A stretch of 64,000 nucleotides of DNA from Paracoccus sp. M683 (GTDB lineage Bacteria; Pseudomonadota; Alphaproteobacteria; Rhodobacterales; Rhodobacteraceae): positions 28,319 through 92,318 of the forward strand of contig NZ_VKDF01000014.1 of the NCBI RefSeq assembly GCF_007096355.1, in the 5' to 3' direction. This document shows, piece after piece, positions 31,111 to 39,479 of the stretch (its first letter is position 1; every line of letters begins with the position of its first letter). The notes beneath the pieces were generated by a model. That model was not told where the DNA came from. It was given only the letters and a program-made list of their open reading frames with translations, and did no database searches. The position numbers and the translations under genes are program-made.

Positions 31111-32073
31111 TCAGGCCCGCATCGCGGCCGCCACCCGGTCCCATTCCGCCTGGTTGCCCGGTATCCCCATCCGCAGCCAGCCGGTCGAATAGGGGAAACG
31201 CCGGGTCCAGATATGCGTGCGGGCCAGCGCGTTCTGTGCCGCCTCGGCATCGCCTGTCTGATACAGCCGGAACAGATGCGTCCCGCCCGCCACCTGCCAG
31301 CCGCGCTGTATCGCCAGCCGGTCCAGCCGCAGCGTGGCCTCGCTGTGATACACGATCGCGTCATCGGCCCATGCCTCATCCGCCATGGCCTGCGCGCCGA
31401 TGGCCAGCGCCGGGCCATTGACCGCCCAAGGCCCTGCCTCGCGCGCCAAGGCCGCCAGCAGCGCCGGCTGGCCAAGCGCAAAGCCAAGCCGCAGCCCCGC
31501 CAGCCCCCAGAATTTGCCGAAACTGCGCTGGATCGTCACATTTTCCGGCATCGCACCGGCCAGTGACAGGTCGGGGCGCGGATCGGCAAAGCTTTCGTCG
31601 ATGATCAGGTGGCCCACGCGCCCGGCCAGCGCCGCCAGAACCTCGGGCGCCCATTCGCGGCCATCGGGGTTGTTGGGGTTCACCACGACCGCCAGATCGG
31701 CGCCGTCCATCGCCTCGATCCCCGGCGCCTCGGTCACCTGCCAGCCCGCCTCGCGCAGGCTGGCCGCATGTTCGTTATAGCTTGGCGCGATTACCGCCGC
31801 CCGGCCGCGCGGCAGCACCCGTGGCAACAGCTGGATCGCGGCGGATGCGCCGGCCACAGGCAGAACCTGCGCGGCGGTGCAGCCAAAGAGGCGGGCTGCG
31901 ACGCCGATCAGCCGCGCGCGGGCCGATTCGGTCGGCAAGGCGCGCCAAACCTCGTCCGGCAGCGCCGAAACCGGCCAAGGGCGACGGTTGATCCCGGTCG
32001 ACAGGTCGATCCAGTCATCGCCGCCAAAGCGCGCCCGCGCCCGGTCTATGTCGCCGCCATGGTCACGTTTCAT
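31111..32073 (-). CDS. cobC: L-threonine-O-3-phosphate decarboxylase CobC/CobD type
   Basis: A 320-residue PLP-dependent aminotransferase-fold enzyme supplying (R)-1-amino-2-propanol phosphate for the cobalamin nucleotide loop. It starts HGGDIDRARARFG; DLSTGINRRPWPV, VVVNPNNPDGR and the PLP lysine in SFGKFWGLAGLRLGF are visible. Somewhat shorter than the 330-360 typical. The gene ends 9 bases from cobQ, convergently; the 213-base upstream region shows no recognised riboswitch. Confidence 0.9.
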   Translation of the reverse strand: MKRDHGGDIDRARARFGGDDWIDLSTGINRRPWPVSALPDEVWRALPTESARARLIGVAARLFGCTAAQVLPVAGASAAIQLLPRVLPRGRAAVIAPSYNEHAASLREAGWQVTEAPGIEAMDGADLAVVVNPNNPDGREWAPEVLAALAGRVGHLIIDESFADPRPDLSLAGAMPENVTIQRSFGKFWGLAGLRLGFALGQPALLAALAREAGPWAVNGPALAIGAQAMADEAWADDAIVYHSEATLRLDRLAIQRGWQVAGGTHLFRLYQTGDAEAAQNALARTHIWTRRFPYSTGWLRMGIPGNQAEWDRVAAAMRA

Positions 32074-32286
32074 GCGGGATTTTCCCCTTGCCGCAGCCTG
32101 ACCACCTGCTAGGCAGCCGCCCGGTCAGAGGCAAGCGGTTAAGGAATTTTTACTTTACAGCCGAGCGTTTCCGCCACAGGATATTGTATAGGCATCGGGC
32201 ATTTCCGCCGGGTGTTGTGACTGCCACCACGGATAGCGGCAAGAGAATCGCTTCCACAGATGGGCGAAACCGGGCAGGAGACAGAC

Positions 32287-32790
32287 ATGGCGCAGACCGA
32301 CCTTTATATCCACAGTGACGAGATTCACCCGATCGACATCGTCGAATCGGTCGCGACGCATCACGACTGGGATTTCGACCGGCTTGCCGACGACCAGATC
32401 GCGATGGTGGTCGAAGGCCAGTGGCGCAGCTACTCGATCACGCTGGCATGGTCTGCGCGCGAGGAAGTGCTGCGGCTGATCTGCACCTTCGACATGGACC
32501 CGCCCGCCGAACGGCTGCCCGAACTGTACGAGACGCTGAACCTGGCCAATGATCAGGTCTGGGATGGCGGCTTCACCTTCTGGAACGAACAGAAGCTGAT
32601 GGTCTGGCGCTATGGTCTGGTGCTGGCCGGCGATACGATAGCGGCGCCCGAACAGATCGACCAGATGATCGGCAATGCCCTGATGGGCTGCGAACGCTTC
32701 TATCCCTCGTTCCAGTTGGCCGCCTGGGGCAACAGTTCCCCGGCCGAGGCGCTGGACATCGCCATGGCCGAGGCCTACGGACGGGCCTGA
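32287..32790 (+). CDS. YbjN domain protein
   Basis: A 167-residue YbjN-family protein with the type III secretion chaperone-like fold (DIVESVATHHDWDFDRLADD; YSITLAWSAREEVLRLICTFDM; LYETLNLANDQVWDGGFTFW; MGCERFYPSFQLAAWG). E. coli YbjN is a multicopy suppressor and general regulator of stress traits; the molecular role is unclear. CAGGAG directly precedes the ATG at 32287, preferred over an in-frame ATG nine codons upstream. It leads a same-strand run into proC. Confidence 0.88.
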   Translation: MAQTDLYIHSDEIHPIDIVESVATHHDWDFDRLADDQIAMVVEGQWRSYSITLAWSAREEVLRLICTFDMDPPAERLPELYETLNLANDQVWDGGFTFWNEQKLMVWRYGLVLAGDTIAAPEQIDQMIGNALMGCERFYPSFQLAAWGNSSPAEALDIAMAEAYGRA

Positions 32791-32826
32791 CGGGGCTTGG
32801 CCCCACCGGAACGACAAGGGGGCCGC

Positions 32827-33639
32827 ATGACCGATTTCAACCAGTTGAACCAGCGCGGGCTGGTGCTTGTCGGCTGTGGCCGGATGGGCGGCGCGATGCT
32901 GAAGGGCTGGCTGGCGCGTGGGCTGGAACCCGGCGCCGTCACGGTGATCGACCCGAAACTTTCGCCTGACTGGCAGGACAAGGGGCTGCGGGTGAATGCG
33001 CCGCTGCCGGAAAACCCGGCCGTTCTGGTGCTGGCAGTCAAGCCGCAGATGATGGCCGACGCCCTGGGCGAAGTGCCCCGGCTGACCGATACGCTGGTGG
33101 TTTCCGTCGCGGCGGGCACGACGATTGCCACCTATCAGGCCGCTTTTCCCGGCAGTCCGATCGTGCGTGTCATGCCGAACACGCCGGCGGCGATCGGGCA
33201 GGGGATTTCCGCGATGATCGGCAATGCCGCGGCGACCGCGGCCCATCTGGACCTGGCCGAGACGCTGATGCGCGCCGTGGGTCGCGTCGTTCGCTTGCAG
33301 AACGAGGATCAGATGGATGCCGTCACCGGCCTGTCGGGCAGCGGCCCGGCCTATGTGTTCCACATGATCGAGGCGATGGCCCTGGCCGGACAGGAAGTGG
33401 GTCTGCCCGCCGATCTGTCGCTGGAACTGGCGCGGGTGACCGTCGCCGGCGCCGGCTTGCTGGCCGTCGATGCGGACGAGGATCCCGCCATCCTGCGCGA
33501 GAATGTGACCTCGCCCGGTGGCACCACGGCTGCGGGGCTGCGGGTGCTGATGGACGCCGCCACCGGCCTGCGCCCGTTGATGGCGCGGACGGTGCGGGCG
33601 GCAACCGAACGCGGGCGCGAATTGGGGGCGCAGAAATGA
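32827..33639 (+). CDS. proC: Pyrroline-5-carboxylate reductase
   Basis: A 270-residue NAD(P)H-dependent enzyme for the last step of proline synthesis. Rossmann motif LVGCGRMGGAMLKGWL (about 13-28), LAVKPQMM, VSVAAGTT, RVMPNTPAAIGQG, GLSGSGPAYVF and NVTSPGGTTAAGL are intact. The ATG at 32827 follows AAGGGGG; an in-frame ATG ten codons upstream is less likely. The stop overlaps the next gene by ATGA, so proC and the tRNA-binding protein are coupled. Confidence 0.95.
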   Translation: MTDFNQLNQRGLVLVGCGRMGGAMLKGWLARGLEPGAVTVIDPKLSPDWQDKGLRVNAPLPENPAVLVLAVKPQMMADALGEVPRLTDTLVVSVAAGTTIATYQAAFPGSPIVRVMPNTPAAIGQGISAMIGNAAATAAHLDLAETLMRAVGRVVRLQNEDQMDAVTGLSGSGPAYVFHMIEAMALAGQEVGLPADLSLELARVTVAGAGLLAVDADEDPAILRENVTSPGGTTAAGLRVLMDAATGLRPLMARTVRAATERGRELGAQK

Positions 33640-33968
33640 CCATATCCTATGACGATTTCCAGAAGGTCGACATTCGCGTCGGCACGGTCATCCGGGCCGA
33701 ACCCTTCCCCGAGGCGCGCAAGCCCGCCATCAAGCTGTGGCTTGATCTGGGCGAATTGGGCGAACGCAAGTCCTCGGCCCAGATCACCCGGCATTACGAC
33801 CCGGCGGAACTGGTCGGCAAGCAGGTGCTTTGCGTGATCAACTTCGCGCCTCGCCAGATCGGTCCCTTCATGTCCGAGGTGCTGGTGCTGGGCCTGCCCG
33901 ACCGCGATGGCGAGGTGGTGCTGATCGGCCCTGACCATCCGGTGCCCAATGCCGGAAGGATGTTCTGA
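33636..33968 (+). CDS. csaA: tRNA-binding domain protein, CsaA-like
   Basis: A 110-residue single-domain OB-fold protein (DIRVGTVIRAEPFPEARKPA; LWLDLGELGERKSSAQIT; QVLCVINFAPRQIGPFMSEV; LGLPDRDGEVVLIGP). CsaA-like proteins bind tRNA and have been described as secretion-related chaperones. The ATG overlaps proC by 4 nt and the stop overlaps the next start by 1 nt, so three genes are tightly coupled. Confidence 0.9.
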   Translation: MTISYDDFQKVDIRVGTVIRAEPFPEARKPAIKLWLDLGELGERKSSAQITRHYDPAELVGKQVLCVINFAPRQIGPFMSEVLVLGLPDRDGEVVLIGPDHPVPNAGRMF

Positions 33969-34927
33969 TGAAACTGCTGGTGACACGCCCGATGACCGCC
34001 GCGGCGACCGAGGCGATCTCGGCCCGGTTCGACGCGACCTATCTGCCCGACCAGCCGCTGACCCCGACCGAGGCGCGGCAGGCGATGCTGGATTTTGACC
34101 TGATCCTGCCCACGCTGCGCGACAGTTTCACGACCGAGGCCTTCGCCGGCGCGGTGCCCGGTGATCTGCGCTGCAAGCTGCTGGCGAATTTCGGCGTTGG
34201 CTTCAACCATATCGACATTCAGGCCGCCCGCGCGGCCGGGGTCGCGGTCAGCAACACACCGGGCGCGGTGACCGATGCCACCGCCGATCTGGCCATGACC
34301 CTGCTGCTGATGAGCGCGCGTCGCGCGAGTGAGGGCGAACATCTGGTCCGCAGTGGACAATGGGACGGCTGGTATCCGACGCAGCTTCTGGGCAGCCATG
34401 TCAGTGGCAAGACGGTGGGCATCATCGGCATGGGGCGCATCGGCAAGGCCATTGCCGCGCGCTGTAACCTGGGTTTCGGGATGCGCGTGGTGTTTCACAA
34501 CCGGTCCGAGGTGTCCGCGCTGGACATTCCGGCCCAGCAGATGCCCGACCTGCATACGACGCTGTCCGCCGCCGATTTCGCGGTTGTGGCGGTGCCGGGC
34601 GGTGCCGGCACGCGGCATCTGATCGGTGGGGCGGAACTGGCCGCGCTTGGACCCAAGGGGCATCTGATCAACATTTCGCGCGGGGATGTCATCGACGAGG
34701 CCGCATTGATCACGGCGCTTGAAACGGGCGCCATCGCCGGGGCCGGGCTGGATGTCTATGAACAGGAACCGCATGTGCCGCAGGCATTGCGTGCGCTGTG
34801 GAACGTGACCCTGCTGCCGCATCTGGGCACCGCCGCGGAAGAGGTCCGCACAGCGATGGGCCTGCGCGCGCTGGACAATCTGATCGACCTTGCCGAGGGG
34901 CGTGCGCCGCGTGACCTGTTGAATTGA
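33968..34927 (+). CDS. D-2-hydroxyacid dehydrogenase (glyoxylate/hydroxypyruvate reductase type)
   Basis: A 319-residue NAD(P)H-dependent dehydrogenase. Nucleotide-binding VGIIGMGRIGKAIA (about 148-161), the catalytic Arg in LINISRGDVIDE, Glu in AGAGLDVYEQEP and His in LLPHLGTAA are present, with FGVGFNHID at the substrate side. The best fit is glyoxylate reductase of the GyaR group; substrate cannot be fixed from sequence. TGATG overlap with the csaA-like gene. Confidence 0.9.
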   Translation: MKLLVTRPMTAAATEAISARFDATYLPDQPLTPTEARQAMLDFDLILPTLRDSFTTEAFAGAVPGDLRCKLLANFGVGFNHIDIQAARAAGVAVSNTPGAVTDATADLAMTLLLMSARRASEGEHLVRSGQWDGWYPTQLLGSHVSGKTVGIIGMGRIGKAIAARCNLGFGMRVVFHNRSEVSALDIPAQQMPDLHTTLSAADFAVVAVPGGAGTRHLIGGAELAALGPKGHLINISRGDVIDEAALITALETGAIAGAGLDVYEQEPHVPQALRALWNVTLLPHLGTAAEEVRTAMGLRALDNLIDLAEGRAPRDLLN

Positions 34928-35009
34928 TAAAAGCTTACCGGGGGAACGCAGACCCCTTGGCCGCGCGTTGGGCATCCGTAACCGACGCGCGACCTGAAAG
35001 GAGCAAGCG

Positions 35010-35216
35010 ATGAACTGGGATATCATTCAGGGCAAGTGGAAGCAGATGAAGGGTGCCGCCCGCGAAAAATGGGGCGAGCTGACCGATGACGAATATGATC
35101 AGATCGCCGGCAACAAGGATCAGCTGGCGGGCAAGTTGCAGGAAAAATACGGCTGGACCAAGGAAGAGGCCGACGAGAAGATCAACGAGTTCGCGCGCGA
35201 CGCCGACAAGCTGTGA
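35010..35216 (+). CDS. CsbD family stress protein
   Basis: A 68-residue soluble helical protein with MNWDIIQGKWKQMKGAAREK and DQLAGKLQEKYGWTKEEAD, the CsbD signature. These small proteins are among the most stress-induced in many bacteria; function is unknown. GAAAGGAG stands before the ATG and a strong terminator follows, so it is monocistronic. The upstream region contains GGAAC...CGTT with an 18-base spacer, slightly too long for an EcfG promoter. Confidence 0.93.
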   Translation: MNWDIIQGKWKQMKGAAREKWGELTDDEYDQIAGNKDQLAGKLQEKYGWTKEEADEKINEFARDADKL

Positions 35217-35245
35217 CCGCGTGCCTGATTAAGGCGATGATCGTG

Positions 35246-35271
35246 AAAAGGGGCCACGCGGCCCCTTTTTT
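35246..35271 (+). terminator. Rho-independent terminator of csbD
   Basis: AAAAGGGGCC - ACGC - GGCCCC followed by TTTTTT, 30 bases past the csbD stop. Confidence 0.9.
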
Positions 35272-35447
35272 GTTGCGATGATGCTATGGCGCCGTGGCTG
35301 TCCAGGGCAGGGCAATGGGCAGCGGGTTGCCTGATCGGGGTTTGCCGTGTCCTGTGCGGCACGGCTGAGGAACGGGGCTGCCTGTCTTGGGCCTGAAAGC
35401 TGCAACAGCGTCTTTTCTTTTGCGCGAAATCAGGGTCATGTGTGGCC

Positions 35448-36692
35448 ATGACAGAACTTGGCGAACGCGCGATGACCCTGATCCGCGCAGGCATTCAGGC
35501 CGCCGACCCGGCGGATTGCGTCGCCCGCGCGCTGGATCGGGCCTTGGCCGATGCACCTGCGCCGGGCGGGCGGTGGCATGTCGTCGCCCTTGGCAAGGCC
35601 GCGCGTGCGATGACAGTTGCGGCGCTGGCCGGGCTGCCGGGTGGCACCTCGGCGCTGATCGTGACCAATGCCGGCAATGACGCGCCGCTTGCGGGCGCGC
35701 GGATCCTGACCGCCGGACACCCCGTTCCCGATGCCGCCGGCGAAGAAGCCGCGCGCGAGGTCGAGGCGATTCTGGCCGCAGCCGCGCCCGAGGATCGGAT
35801 TCTGGCGCTGATCTCGGGGGGCGGCTCGGCCATGCTGCCGGCGCCGATCACCGGGTTGACGCTGAAGGACAAGCAGGCGGTGAACAAGCTGCTGCTGGCC
35901 TCGGGCGCCGACATCACCGCGACGAACCTGATCCGTCAGGCCCTGTCGCGGCTGAAGGGCGGGGGCTGGCTGCGCGCCAGCCGCGCCCCGGTCACGGCGC
36001 TGATTTTGTCCGACGTGCCGGGTGATGATCTGCGGGTGATCGCCTCGGGGCCGACCGTTGCGCCCATCGGCAGCGTGGCCGATGCCGAGGCCAAGGCCCG
36101 CGACCTGGGTATCTGGGACGACCTGCCCGAGGCCGTGCAAGAGGCGCTGATCCGCCCCGATGACCGCCCACCTGTGCCAAAGGCGCAGAATCTGCTGATC
36201 GGCTCGAACGGGCACAGCGTCGCTGCCATGGCTGCGGCTGGCGCGGTGGCCGGGCCGATCGGGCTGTCTGGCGATGTCGGCGATTGCGCGGCGGCCCTGC
36301 TGGCCACCGTGCGCGACCTGCCGCAGGGTGGGGCGATGGTTTTCGGCGGCGAAACCACCGTCACTTTGACCGGCAAGGGGCTGGGCGGGCGCAATCAGGA
36401 ACTGGCGCTGCGCTTTGCGCGCCTGGCCGAGGGGTTGGGCGACCTGGGCGATGACTGGGTCTTTGCCAGCGTCGGCAGCGATGGGCGCGATGGTCCGGGG
36501 CAGGCGGCCGGCGGGCTGGTCGGCCCCGGCACGCTGGCCCTGATGCGCAAGGCCGGGATCGACCCCGACGACGCCCTGTCGCGCAATGATTCCACCCGCG
36601 CTCTGCGTGCGGGGCGCGCATTGGTGACCACCGGACCGACCGGCACGAATGTGGCCGATCTTGCGGTCTTTCTGCGGGCGTCGCAGCCATGA
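35448..36692 (+). CDS. Glycerate 2-kinase, MOFRL/TtuD family
   Basis: A 414-residue kinase of the GCK/MOFRL family phosphorylating glycerate in glyoxylate or tartrate catabolism. The N-terminal domain has VVALGKAARAM and LISGGGSAMLPAP; LKDKQAVNKLLLASGADI and NLIRQALSRLKGG are typical; the MOFRL C-terminus contains GGETTVTL, GGRNQELALRFA, VGSDGRDG and TTGPTGTNV. The ATG at 35448 follows an in-frame GTG at 35442. The stop overlaps corA by ATGA. The hydroxyacid dehydrogenase 0.5 kb upstream could supply glycerate. Confidence 0.92.
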   Translation: MTELGERAMTLIRAGIQAADPADCVARALDRALADAPAPGGRWHVVALGKAARAMTVAALAGLPGGTSALIVTNAGNDAPLAGARILTAGHPVPDAAGEEAAREVEAILAAAAPEDRILALISGGGSAMLPAPITGLTLKDKQAVNKLLLASGADITATNLIRQALSRLKGGGWLRASRAPVTALILSDVPGDDLRVIASGPTVAPIGSVADAEAKARDLGIWDDLPEAVQEALIRPDDRPPVPKAQNLLIGSNGHSVAAMAAAGAVAGPIGLSGDVGDCAAALLATVRDLPQGGAMVFGGETTVTLTGKGLGGRNQELALRFARLAEGLGDLGDDWVFASVGSDGRDGPGQAAGGLVGPGTLALMRKAGIDPDDALSRNDSTRALRAGRALVTTGPTGTNVADLAVFLRASQP

Positions 36693-37648
36693 TGCGGGCT
36701 TTCGTGGCCAAGGGCGACAAGCTGGCACTTTTGCCAGAGGCCGATCCGCTGGCCGATGCCGTCTGGATCGACCTCTGGTCGCCCACGGCAGCGCAGATCG
36801 CGGCCGTCAACGGGCTGGGGGTCGATGTGCCGACACTGGCCGATATGGAAGAGATCGAGATCTCGAACCGCCTGTATCGCGAGGGCGACACCGCCTACAT
36901 GACCGCCGTTCTGCCGGGCGAGATGCCCGATGGCACCCGCGTCGCCATGCCGGTCACCTTTCTGATGTCGCCGGGCCGGCTGATCACGGTGCGACATCAT
37001 ACCCCGCGTCCCTTTGTCACCTTTCCCGAACGGGCCGATCGCTCGACCACGGGATGCCGCACCGCCGAGCGCGTGTTTCTTGGCCTGATCGAGGAAATCA
37101 TCGCCCGCATGGCCGATATTCTCGAAGGCTCGGGCAGGGTGCTGGATGATACGGTCTTGCGGGTCTTTGACAGCGGTGCCGATAGCGCGGCGTCGGATCT
37201 GCAACTGTCGCTGTCCAAGGTCGGACGCGAGGCCGAGCTGATGGCGCGGGTTCGTCTGGGCCTGCTGACGATCGAGCGTATCCTGGCCTTCTATACCGCT
37301 GCCATCGACGATCGCCCCGACCGCAACAAGCTGCGCCCGGTGCTGCGGGGCCAGATCCGTGATGTTCAGGCGCTGGAGGTTCACGCCGATTTCCTGTCCT
37401 CGCGGGTCAGCCTGTCGGTCGATACGACGCTGGGCATGATCAACCTGCAACAGAACAAGACCGTGCGCGTGCTGTCGGTCATCTCGGCCCTGTTCCTGCC
37501 GCCGACGTTGATTGCCAGCGTCTATGGCATGAATTTTCAGGTCATGCCGGAACTGGCAAAGTCCTGGGGCTATGGCATGGCGCTGGTGATGATGGCGGCA
37601 TCAGCGGTTGGAACCTATCTGATACTGCGCTGGAAGAAGTGGCTTTAA
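36689..37648 (+). CDS. corA: CorA family magnesium/divalent-cation transporter
   Basis: A 319-residue inner-membrane protein. A long cytoplasmic N-terminal domain (SNRLYREGDTAYMTAVLP; LITVRHHTPRPF) leads to the stalk helix and two C-terminal TM segments (about 259-279 and 292-311) with the ion-selectivity signature YGMNF between them. The end LRWKKWL is positively charged as expected. The start overlaps the glycerate kinase stop by 4 nt. Confidence 0.94.
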   Translation: MMRAFVAKGDKLALLPEADPLADAVWIDLWSPTAAQIAAVNGLGVDVPTLADMEEIEISNRLYREGDTAYMTAVLPGEMPDGTRVAMPVTFLMSPGRLITVRHHTPRPFVTFPERADRSTTGCRTAERVFLGLIEEIIARMADILEGSGRVLDDTVLRVFDSGADSAASDLQLSLSKVGREAELMARVRLGLLTIERILAFYTAAIDDRPDRNKLRPVLRGQIRDVQALEVHADFLSSRVSLSVDTTLGMINLQQNKTVRVLSVISALFLPPTLIASVYGMNFQVMPELAKSWGYGMALVMMAASAVGTYLILRWKKWL

Positions 37649-37919
37649 TCGCCTGATTTCAGGATCATTTCTGATGTGTCGCACTCCCCGCCCACTTGCC
37701 CAGCAAGACGGCCGTCAATGCCCAAGGCAGGCGCCGGCCGATCTTCCGCGTAAAGTCGCCTGATCTTCTCGGGGCGGGCTGCCGGCGGCAGCGCCCTGGA
37801 CACAGGATGGCCGGCGCAGGTGAAGATAGCTATCGCTTCATCCAGCCAGGCAGATCTGTGCCGGGCTTGCACGGGCGCGCGCCGGGGCCTATGCCAGACC
37901 CGTCGGCAGGAGTGTTCTG
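37649..37919. other. Intergenic region before the DUF475 gene
   Basis: About 270 bases with no convincing gene; a 75-codon frame on the minus strand has no recognisable features. The perfect palindrome GATAGCTATC lies at 37825-37834, nearly flanked by GAAG/CTTC, and may be an operator for the downstream gene. The yybP-ykoY manganese riboswitch that precedes some TerC-family genes was looked for and not recognised. Confidence 0.45.
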
Positions 37920-38990
37920 ATGCGTTCGACGGCTTCCTATCTGTTTTGGCCCGTAATGGTGACGGTTCTGGGCGTCGTGCTGGCCGGCTTTATCGGTTGG
38001 GAATACAGCGGCACCACTGCGGGGGCGGTATCCTTTCTGCTGATCGCGGGCATTCTGGCGGTTCTGGAAATCTCGTTGTCCTTCGACAATGCCATCGTCA
38101 ACGCCAACAAGCTGAAGGACATGACCCCGGCCTGGCAGCGCCGTTTTCTGACCTGGGGCATCCTGATCGCGGTGTTCGGCATGCGGTTGCTGTTTCCGCT
38201 GATCATCGTGGTCATCGCGGCAAAGATCGGCCCTTGGGCCGCCGTGCGGCTGGCCGCGACCAGCCCCGAGGAATACGCCCGGATCATGGGGCAGGCGCAT
38301 CTGCCCATCGCGGCCTTTGGCGGGGCCTTTCTGATGCTGGTCGCTCTCAGCTTTTTCTTTGACCAATCCAAAGAGGTGCACTGGATCGGCCGGCTGGAAC
38401 GCGCGCTGCGCGCCCTCGGCTCGGTCCGCGGGATGGAGATCGGCTTTGTTCTGGTCATCATCCTGCTGTTCGTCGGCCTGCTGCCGGTGCGGGATGAAAA
38501 GCTGTTCATGTTCGCGGCCATGTGGGGCGTCGTCACCTTTCTGGCCGTCGATGCCCTGGGGCATGTGCTGGACCGGTGGGGCGGCAATGCGACGGGTGCG
38601 GTGGCGCAGGGCGGCTTGGGGGCGTTTCTGTATCTTGAGGTGCTGGATGCCTCGTTCAGTTTCGATGGTGTCATCGGGGCTTTCGCGCTGACCCAGAACC
38701 TGTTCCTGATCGCGATCGGGCTGGGGATCGGGGCGATGTATGTGCGCGCCATGACGGTGATGCTGGTCGAACGCGGCGCGCTGGCTCAGTTCCGCTATCT
38801 GGAACATGGGGCCTTCTGGTCGATCCTGATCCTCAGCACCATCATGTTCGGCCAGACCATGTGGCGCATCCCCGAGGCGGTGACCGGCCTTCTGGGCGCA
38901 GGTTTCATTGCCACGGCCTTTGTCAGCTCGCTGCTGTGGAACCGCCGGCACGGATCGGGCGGCTATGGCGATGCCGAGGGGCAGGGCTAG
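37920..38990 (+). CDS. DUF475 / TerC superfamily membrane protein
   Basis: A 356-residue polytopic protein with about nine TM helices. The TerC-type acidic motifs in membrane segments are LEISLSFDNAIVNANKL (about 56-72) and LYLEVLDASFSFDGVIGAFA (about 238-257). TerC relatives are linked to tellurite resistance and metal (manganese) export. GGAG lies 6-10 bases before the ATG. Upstream is corA, another cation transporter, but the 271-base gap suggests separate promoters. Confidence 0.9.
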   Translation: MRSTASYLFWPVMVTVLGVVLAGFIGWEYSGTTAGAVSFLLIAGILAVLEISLSFDNAIVNANKLKDMTPAWQRRFLTWGILIAVFGMRLLFPLIIVVIAAKIGPWAAVRLAATSPEEYARIMGQAHLPIAAFGGAFLMLVALSFFFDQSKEVHWIGRLERALRALGSVRGMEIGFVLVIILLFVGLLPVRDEKLFMFAAMWGVVTFLAVDALGHVLDRWGGNATGAVAQGGLGAFLYLEVLDASFSFDGVIGAFALTQNLFLIAIGLGIGAMYVRAMTVMLVERGALAQFRYLEHGAFWSILILSTIMFGQTMWRIPEAVTGLLGAGFIATAFVSSLLWNRRHGSGGYGDAEGQG

Positions 38991-39119
38991 CGCTGCCAAC
39001 GTAAAGGTGTCCGGTCGGGGGCTGGCCTTTCTTGCCAAGCCGCGACGCCAAGGATAGGGTGCGCGCCAATTCCCGCCCGGCTGCCGTTTTGGCGGCCCCG
39101 CAGACATGAAGGATAACCG

Positions 39120-39449
39120 ATGTTCGCTACTCCTGCCTACGCCCAGGCCGCCGGTGCCGGTGGCGGTGCCGCATTCGCGCAGTTCATCCCGCTGATCCTG
39201 ATCTTTGCGATCATGTATTTCCTGATGATCCGCCCGCAGCAGAAGCGCGTCAAACAGCACCGCGAGATGGTCTCGGCGCTGAAAAAGGGCGATCAGGTCA
39301 TCACCCAGGGCGGGCTGATCGGTAAAGTCACCAGCGTCCGTGACGACGAGGTCGAGGTCGAAATCGCATCGGGCGTCAAGGTCCGCGTCGTTCGTGCCAC
39401 GATCAGCCAGGTGCTGACGCAGACGGCGCCCGTCGCCGCGAATAACTAA
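39120..39449 (+). CDS. yajC: Preprotein translocase subunit YajC
   Basis: A 109-residue protein with one N-terminal TM helix (FAQFIPLILIFAIMYFLMIRP, about 20-40) and a basic cytosolic domain (QQKRVKQHREMVSALKKGDQ; TQGGLIGKV). YajC associates with SecDF. The next genes are secD and secF, 30 bases downstream, the usual order. Confidence 0.95.
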   Translation: MFATPAYAQAAGAGGGAAFAQFIPLILIFAIMYFLMIRPQQKRVKQHREMVSALKKGDQVITQGGLIGKVTSVRDDEVEVEIASGVKVRVVRATISQVLTQTAPVAANN

Positions 39450-39479
39450 GCCGCATAACCACCAAGGGGCCACCCCCAC

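Noticed and set aside
32074..32286. Cobalamin riboswitch upstream of cobC
   Set aside because: The conserved B12-box and its partner elements were not recognised; the same holds upstream of cobQ.
34943..34969. GGAAC-N18-CGTT upstream of csbD as an EcfG (general stress) promoter
   Set aside because: The spacer is longer than the usual 16-17, and most Rhodobacteraceae lack the PhyR-EcfG system.
37645..37872. 75-codon frame on the minus strand between corA and the DUF475 gene
   Set aside because: No recognisable domain, signal or TM segment and no convincing ribosome-binding site; GC-rich DNA gives such frames by chance.
37649..37919. Possible yybP-ykoY manganese riboswitch before the TerC-superfamily gene
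   Set aside because: The conserved elements of that riboswitch could not be found; only a short DNA palindrome is evident.
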